From positions 124,001 to 188,000 of the forward strand of contig JAJNNX010000014.1 of the NCBI GenBank assembly GCA_023159155.1: a stretch of DNA of 64,000 nucleotides, given 5' to 3'. Positions within the stretch are counted from its first letter, which is position 1, and each line of letters starts with the position of its first letter. The notes beneath the pieces are model-generated. The model saw nothing but the letters and a program-made list of their open reading frames with translations, made no database searches and had not been told where the DNA came from. Shown here piece after piece: positions 59,964 through 64,000 of this stretch. Origin of the DNA: Ustulina deusta (lineage: Eukaryota; Ascomycota; Sordariomycetes; Xylariales; Xylariaceae). A program made the position numbers and the translations under genes.

Positions 59964-62364
59964 ACGGCGTCATCTATCGCCTATACACGTCACTTTGCCC
60001 GCGTCTCGATGCTTTCCGATACCGCCCTCTCTGGGGCGTTTCAGGTTTGTTTTTGCTCTTATTCTTACCCTAGAATGAGACTAAAATCAGAGACAGGAAA
60101 GAAGGCGTTCATTGCAGCCTTTGGCGTACTTTTCAGAAGGATTCGCAACAAGTTTCGGGTAGTCGGTCTTGATGCGTGCTGGGAACGTTGGGAGATCTCT
60201 CATTTCAGTTCATTTTCCTACTCTTTCATGGCAATCTTGAAGACTCGCTGGTAGCAACACCGTGGTCCGATCAAAAGGGCAACAAGTTCATGGGAAAGCT
60301 ATATACCAGACTAGTCTCTGGTATTTAGTTAGAGTCACCTCTAGGATAGGACTTCTCTACAATACCCGTATTGCACGAATCCATGCGGATGAGTCTTCTC
60401 GATCTAGGTACCCCTAATAAGAATTTCACCCAGTTTAATTGAACTCGGATCGTCTAGTTATTACGAGTGAAATATGTTTGAACCCTGAAGAAATGATTTA
60501 ACTCTCTCCCAAAATCTTGTATATCCTGCAACAAAATTTAATATGAATTTTGTGACGTGCTATTCCTTAATACATCCTCACATATCCAGCATTGCTATGA
60601 TTTTAGAAGCTTACAGGGGCGAGGAACGCAACGGTTGGGAATAACCTCTTGTTTACGGCTTCCATACTCTCAGTAAATACAAAACTCTTGAGAGGGCAGC
60701 CCATAGCACGAATATCGACGTTATAGCAGCAACAAATACATCAGCCTCAAGACAGAATCCGTCTAGTGCCTCGCTACATTTCTTCCGAGTTCGTGAAGTC
60801 TCTCCTCAATAAAGAAGCGCGACATCATCTTGCGCGTAAACAACACACTCCTCTGCGAGGGTGACGCTAACCTGGAACCCGGGTTGGGGTCTGGGGCCAA
60901 TTCCGCGGACAATACCTCATCCTCTACACCTGCAACGGCCTGACCTACTAGCCTAGCAGAGAATTTTCCACGCCCTCGTATTTTTTATGGGAGATGTTCT
61001 ATGGACTCTGGCTCTGGAGAAAACAGTACAGCACCGGTTGTTCGAGCATTGAAACTGGAGTATTGTTCAAGATAATTACACGCATGGAATTAATATGGTG
61101 TTTGGGTATGGGGAATAACAGTCAATACCTTATATAGTAAAGTCGGTGCCTAGGTAGGTACCCAGTAGGCACCTAATCTAGCCTACCCAGGGAGGTACTT
61201 AGGTACCCAGGTATTAGAAGAGAATGTGGCATGGATGCAAAAGTGTAGGGATTGCCTATCCTAATACTTCTGTATAGATTGCAATTGTATTTAATTGGAA
61301 TTGCTGTATATGTCTACATACCTACTTGTGTACCTAGGTACTTCTTAATCAGGTAGGTACATCCCGTATGTTCTTATGTATGTTAGGTAGGCACGCATGG
61401 AATTGAAGCCACACACAGATCCCATTTAACCCTATTCAATAGACCTAGAGATAATACCTACTAGATACCAGGTAGTGTATTGAATGGACTTATTAATACT
61501 AGTTCTCCACTGGTACATGTAGAGCTACCTAAAGTACATTACCTACCTACATATGTATGTACCAAGGTACCCAGCTCTAGTACATGTAAGTACCTACCTA
61601 GGTACCTACTAGGTAGGTATTTGTGTGTTGCTTGGTCTGTAATATAGGTGCCTGCCTCATGTATGTACCTACCCAGGCACAAAGGCACCAAAGTCCAATG
61701 TTGTTATTAGAACCTACCTGTTGTTCCTGCCTCCCTCGGACAATTTCTAATTCCTAACACTTGTCAAATCACCCTCTTTATATGCCAGTAGAAAACCAAA
61801 CGTGTCCTCGACAAGTTCACAGGTTGTGATCTTACAACCCTGTTGCATAATCAGCAACCCTACTCTCCATCTTCAGTTTGTTATATTCTCTTCTTAGCCT
61901 TTTGCGAGATCTACTGTTGCTAACCGGTGTTATACATAGAGCTTACTGGTGCCCCAGAGTCACAGGTCTGGAAACAATCTCAGTTTTGACACTGAGTGCG
62001 AAACCAAAATTGTTGAAAACCATCCCACCTGCACACATTAGTGGAATTCAAGAAGTCACTAGTTAGTGCATGACAGCGGATATAACGTGAAACGCTCTAA
62101 TATTTGCTAGTGAACTCTCGATACTCACTAACGAGATGGCCTTGGGAGCAGGAAGAGCATCGGCGACATACGAACGCTCCCTCTGTCTTCCCTTTCTCCC
62201 CCTCAGATAACCAGTTCCTGGCAAGCCCCTCACCCTTTCGTAACACCTCTGCGATAGGTAGCTCTGCGATAGGTAGCACTCCGATAGCACCCCTCTATCC
62301 CAGTGGCTTCACTACTCCATCCGATGGGCTCCCTGCGTTATCCCAGTTATCCCAGTTTCCCACC
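59964..62364. other. Intergenic region, 2.4 kb, with palindromic repeat field
   Basis: It includes a field of TACCTAGGTA-type repeats (61140-61690). Upstream of 62365 there is a short tandem (TCTGCGATAGGTAGC twice, 62247-62277) and an open frame with Ser/Pro-rich content but no ATG. Confidence 0.5.
61140..61690. repeat. Degenerate TACCTAGGTA palindromic repeat field
   Basis: Many overlapping copies of GGTACC, CCTAGG and TACCTAGGTA-like words on both strands. The units are not in strict tandem. Confidence 0.75.
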
Positions 62365-62967
62365 ATGACGGCCAACCATCACCAGATCTTCCCACGAGCA
62401 GCTCCCCTACCAACTTCTAGTCACACCTCCATCGAAGTTGTTAACAACGGTCCATATACCCGAACTCTAAACAGGAAACAACTTCAACGTCACTACAAGC
62501 TTAGAGATGAAGTTTATCCGTTGAAACTTGTTCGAGAACTCGACCGCATTGTTGGTGAATTGCCTTCTATCAGCAAGAAAAAGTATGTTTTTGAAGTGGT
62601 CCATGTCAACAACTCGACAGACAACGGCCCGACCGTCGAAAATGTTAGTATCTACTCCACTGTCCAGGCCGCCAATGACCGAGCGCTGGATTTTTGGGAT
62701 CAACAGTACGGTACGGGAATGTTTACGAACGCTCCCCCGGCATTCGGGCATATTGGGGAGTCATGGAAACGTCCTTATCGTCCCTCACGCCAAATGAAGA
62801 TGAACTCTCGCTCAGCGGGTGGTATTCCTACGAATGGCAGCTACTGGGCAATTAACAACAATTGCCTATCATTGAGTCATAAAGTTGGCAAGGGGGAGAA
62901 GAGAGTTCACGTTGTGATATTGAATGTGAAAGATCAAGGAATCCACGATCAAGAAGGCGGAATGTAA
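62365..62967 (+). CDS. Hypothetical protein, 200 residues
   Basis: The first ATG of the open frame is at 62365 in a good context (CCCACCATGAC). The frame is open upstream to 62104 without an ATG, so an unseen first exon is possible. No domain is recognised. The central part (KKYVFEVVHVNNSTDNGP, then SIYSTVQAANDRALDFWDQQ) suggests a small alpha/beta fold with a helix after the strands, comparable to the protein at 59472. Basic patches follow (WKRPYRPSRQMKMNSR). There is no signal peptide or membrane segment. Confidence 0.5.
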   Translation: MTANHHQIFPRAAPLPTSSHTSIEVVNNGPYTRTLNRKQLQRHYKLRDEVYPLKLVRELDRIVGELPSISKKKYVFEVVHVNNSTDNGPTVENVSIYSTVQAANDRALDFWDQQYGTGMFTNAPPAFGHIGESWKRPYRPSRQMKMNSRSAGGIPTNGSYWAINNNCLSLSHKVGKGEKRVHVVILNVKDQGIHDQEGGM

Positions 62968-63315
62968 TCATTGTGATTGACTTGGGCGATCGTGATGAAG
63001 GGGGAAACGGGGGTTTTGGGACGGATATCTAATCCCATGGTAACGAATGACTGGTTCTAAAGTGTATGGTACTCAAACATCGTTCAACGATGGATGAGAT
63101 GGCAGTGATATAAGCCACGAAAGTTAGAGTGGTGAAAAAAAAGTTGGCATAGAGGCTGGGATGAAGTTGAAAAAGGGTGGGTTTGCCGAACTTTTGCCGT
63201 CAACGATTGCTTGGCACCAATCAGCAGACGTCATCCCTCCCGCCTCATTTGTCCGCCGGCTTTCTACAGATATTGTTCGTTTTCTCCAATCTTTCGAGGC
63301 GATAATAATTGAAAG
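62968..63315. other. Intergenic region / promoter of the last gene
   Basis: Contains an A-tract near 63136-63143 and pyrimidine-rich sequence near 63274-63295. No defined element is recognised. Confidence 0.4.
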
Positions 63316-64000
63316 ATGAGTCAGCCCAAGGGCGGGTTACCTTCCAGAGGCCATACAAGAAATCCATCAGCCGCGAAAGGTAAGTGTGTGTTGTTTAATT
63401 GAAGCCGTGACCTGTGACCACTGTGCTGGCTTCGACCCAGCATGCGCCACCTGCTGTGTTACTTGAAGCGAGACAAGCAGGAACGGATGGGAAGGCATCA
63501 ACGCCACCTTGAAGTTGCGCTTTCTTATTTTTATGCACTCTCTTTGCCATATGTGTCCTGCCTACCTCCTGCCTACGGTAGACATCAACCCTTTTGCAAA
63601 CATGGATCGTTATTTATCACAGAAGCCCTATCGCGATGCCCTGTATCTCAATCAGCCTGCAACAACATTGACATGCGATTCACTAACATCTTCCGCACTC
63701 TAGCATCGCGGCCTAGGTCCTCAACAAAGGGGCCTCTAGATATAGATGAGTACGCTCTCGAGTCCGAAACCCGGACATAAAGAGACCAGAAAGAGAACTA
63801 AAGAACCAGCAGCAATCCCCTGGGCTCGCCCACCAGCGCAGTCCCGCAGGCTAAGCGCCTCAGCGGCAGCCCACGCCAGACCGCAAGTCCGCGGACGAGC
63901 CTCTCGCAAACACGGTCTCCAGTGCGGACCTCGGCGCCTCCAAGACGGGACTTCTCATTCCTGCTGAAGCCCGAGATCTACCACCAGATCTCGCCGCTGA
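63316..64000 (+). CDS. 5' part of a conserved protein, probably TRAPPC12/TPR-type (partial)
   Basis: Model join(63316..63379,63704..63749,~63810..>64000). Exon 1 encodes MSQPKGGLPSRGHTRNPSAA. A strong GTAAGT donor and an acceptor with a CACTAAC branch (63380-63703) lead to SRPRSSTKGPLDIDE. A second intron (GTACGC donor; acceptor near 63803 or 63809) leads to NPLGSPTSAVPQAKRLSGSP and later PRRDFSFLLKPEIYHQISPL at the window edge. The Ser/Pro-rich start followed by RDFSFLLxPEIYH resembles, from memory, fungal tetratricopeptide proteins related to TRAPPC12, which act in ER-Golgi traffic. The TPR part would lie beyond the window, so the name is tentative. The gene itself is likely real. Confidence 0.5.

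Overview
The window looks like nuclear DNA of a filamentous ascomycete (Pezizomycotina, perhaps a Sordariomycete; placement is inference). The reasons are short introns with GT/AG ends and CTAAC/CTGAC-type branch sites, fungal families (mL40, 2EXR, C2H2 regulator with a CPYRKRNPRRFNVRDH motif, NACHT-type NLR, NmrA-like, Ayr1-like SDR), and a ~30 kb block with the signature of repeat-induced point mutation (RIP). No rRNA, tRNA or CRISPR array was found.

Layout. 1-3330: two minus-strand genes, a conserved-looking hypothetical protein followed downstream by mitochondrial ribosomal protein mL40. 3331-6214: intergenic, with an (ATC)n microsatellite and a dispersed repeat. 6215-8535: an NLR-type NACHT NTPase gene, frameshifted and cut off exactly where repeat DNA starts. 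8536-39165: an extremely AT-rich block with no usable reading frame. It is made of degraded LTR retrotransposons of one family (LTR about 230 bp, elements 3.7-6 kb), some nested, with about ten recognisable LTR copies in both orientations. Small, much less mutated inserts sit in and beside it: two TG...CA islands of 268 and 364 bp, a 648-bp insert with a 17-bp target duplication, and two foldback elements at the right edge. A 9-bp tandem array of about 570 bp has grown inside one LTR.

40559-64000: gene-bearing DNA with normal base composition. In order: a four-exon hypothetical gene (+), a possible degraded gene near 43 kb, an NmrA-like reductase (-), an Ayr1-like short-chain dehydrogenase (+), a four-exon C2H2 regulator (-), a small two-exon gene (+), a five-exon Nop-domain protein lacking the N-terminal NOP5NT domain (+), a 2EXR-domain protein (+), two small hypothetical genes (+) and the 5' end of a probable TRAPPC12/TPR-type gene (+) that runs off the window. 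Exon joins were worked out by eye from reading frame, splice signals and family sense, so each is a model.

Apart from the two divergently placed NAD(P)-binding oxidoreductases (44-47 kb), I see no clear functional cluster. The most informative parts are the transposon graveyard, where the order of insertion and RIP can be read directly, and the extra Nop-domain paralogue with its GC-AG intron. I did not find a convincing wholly new system.
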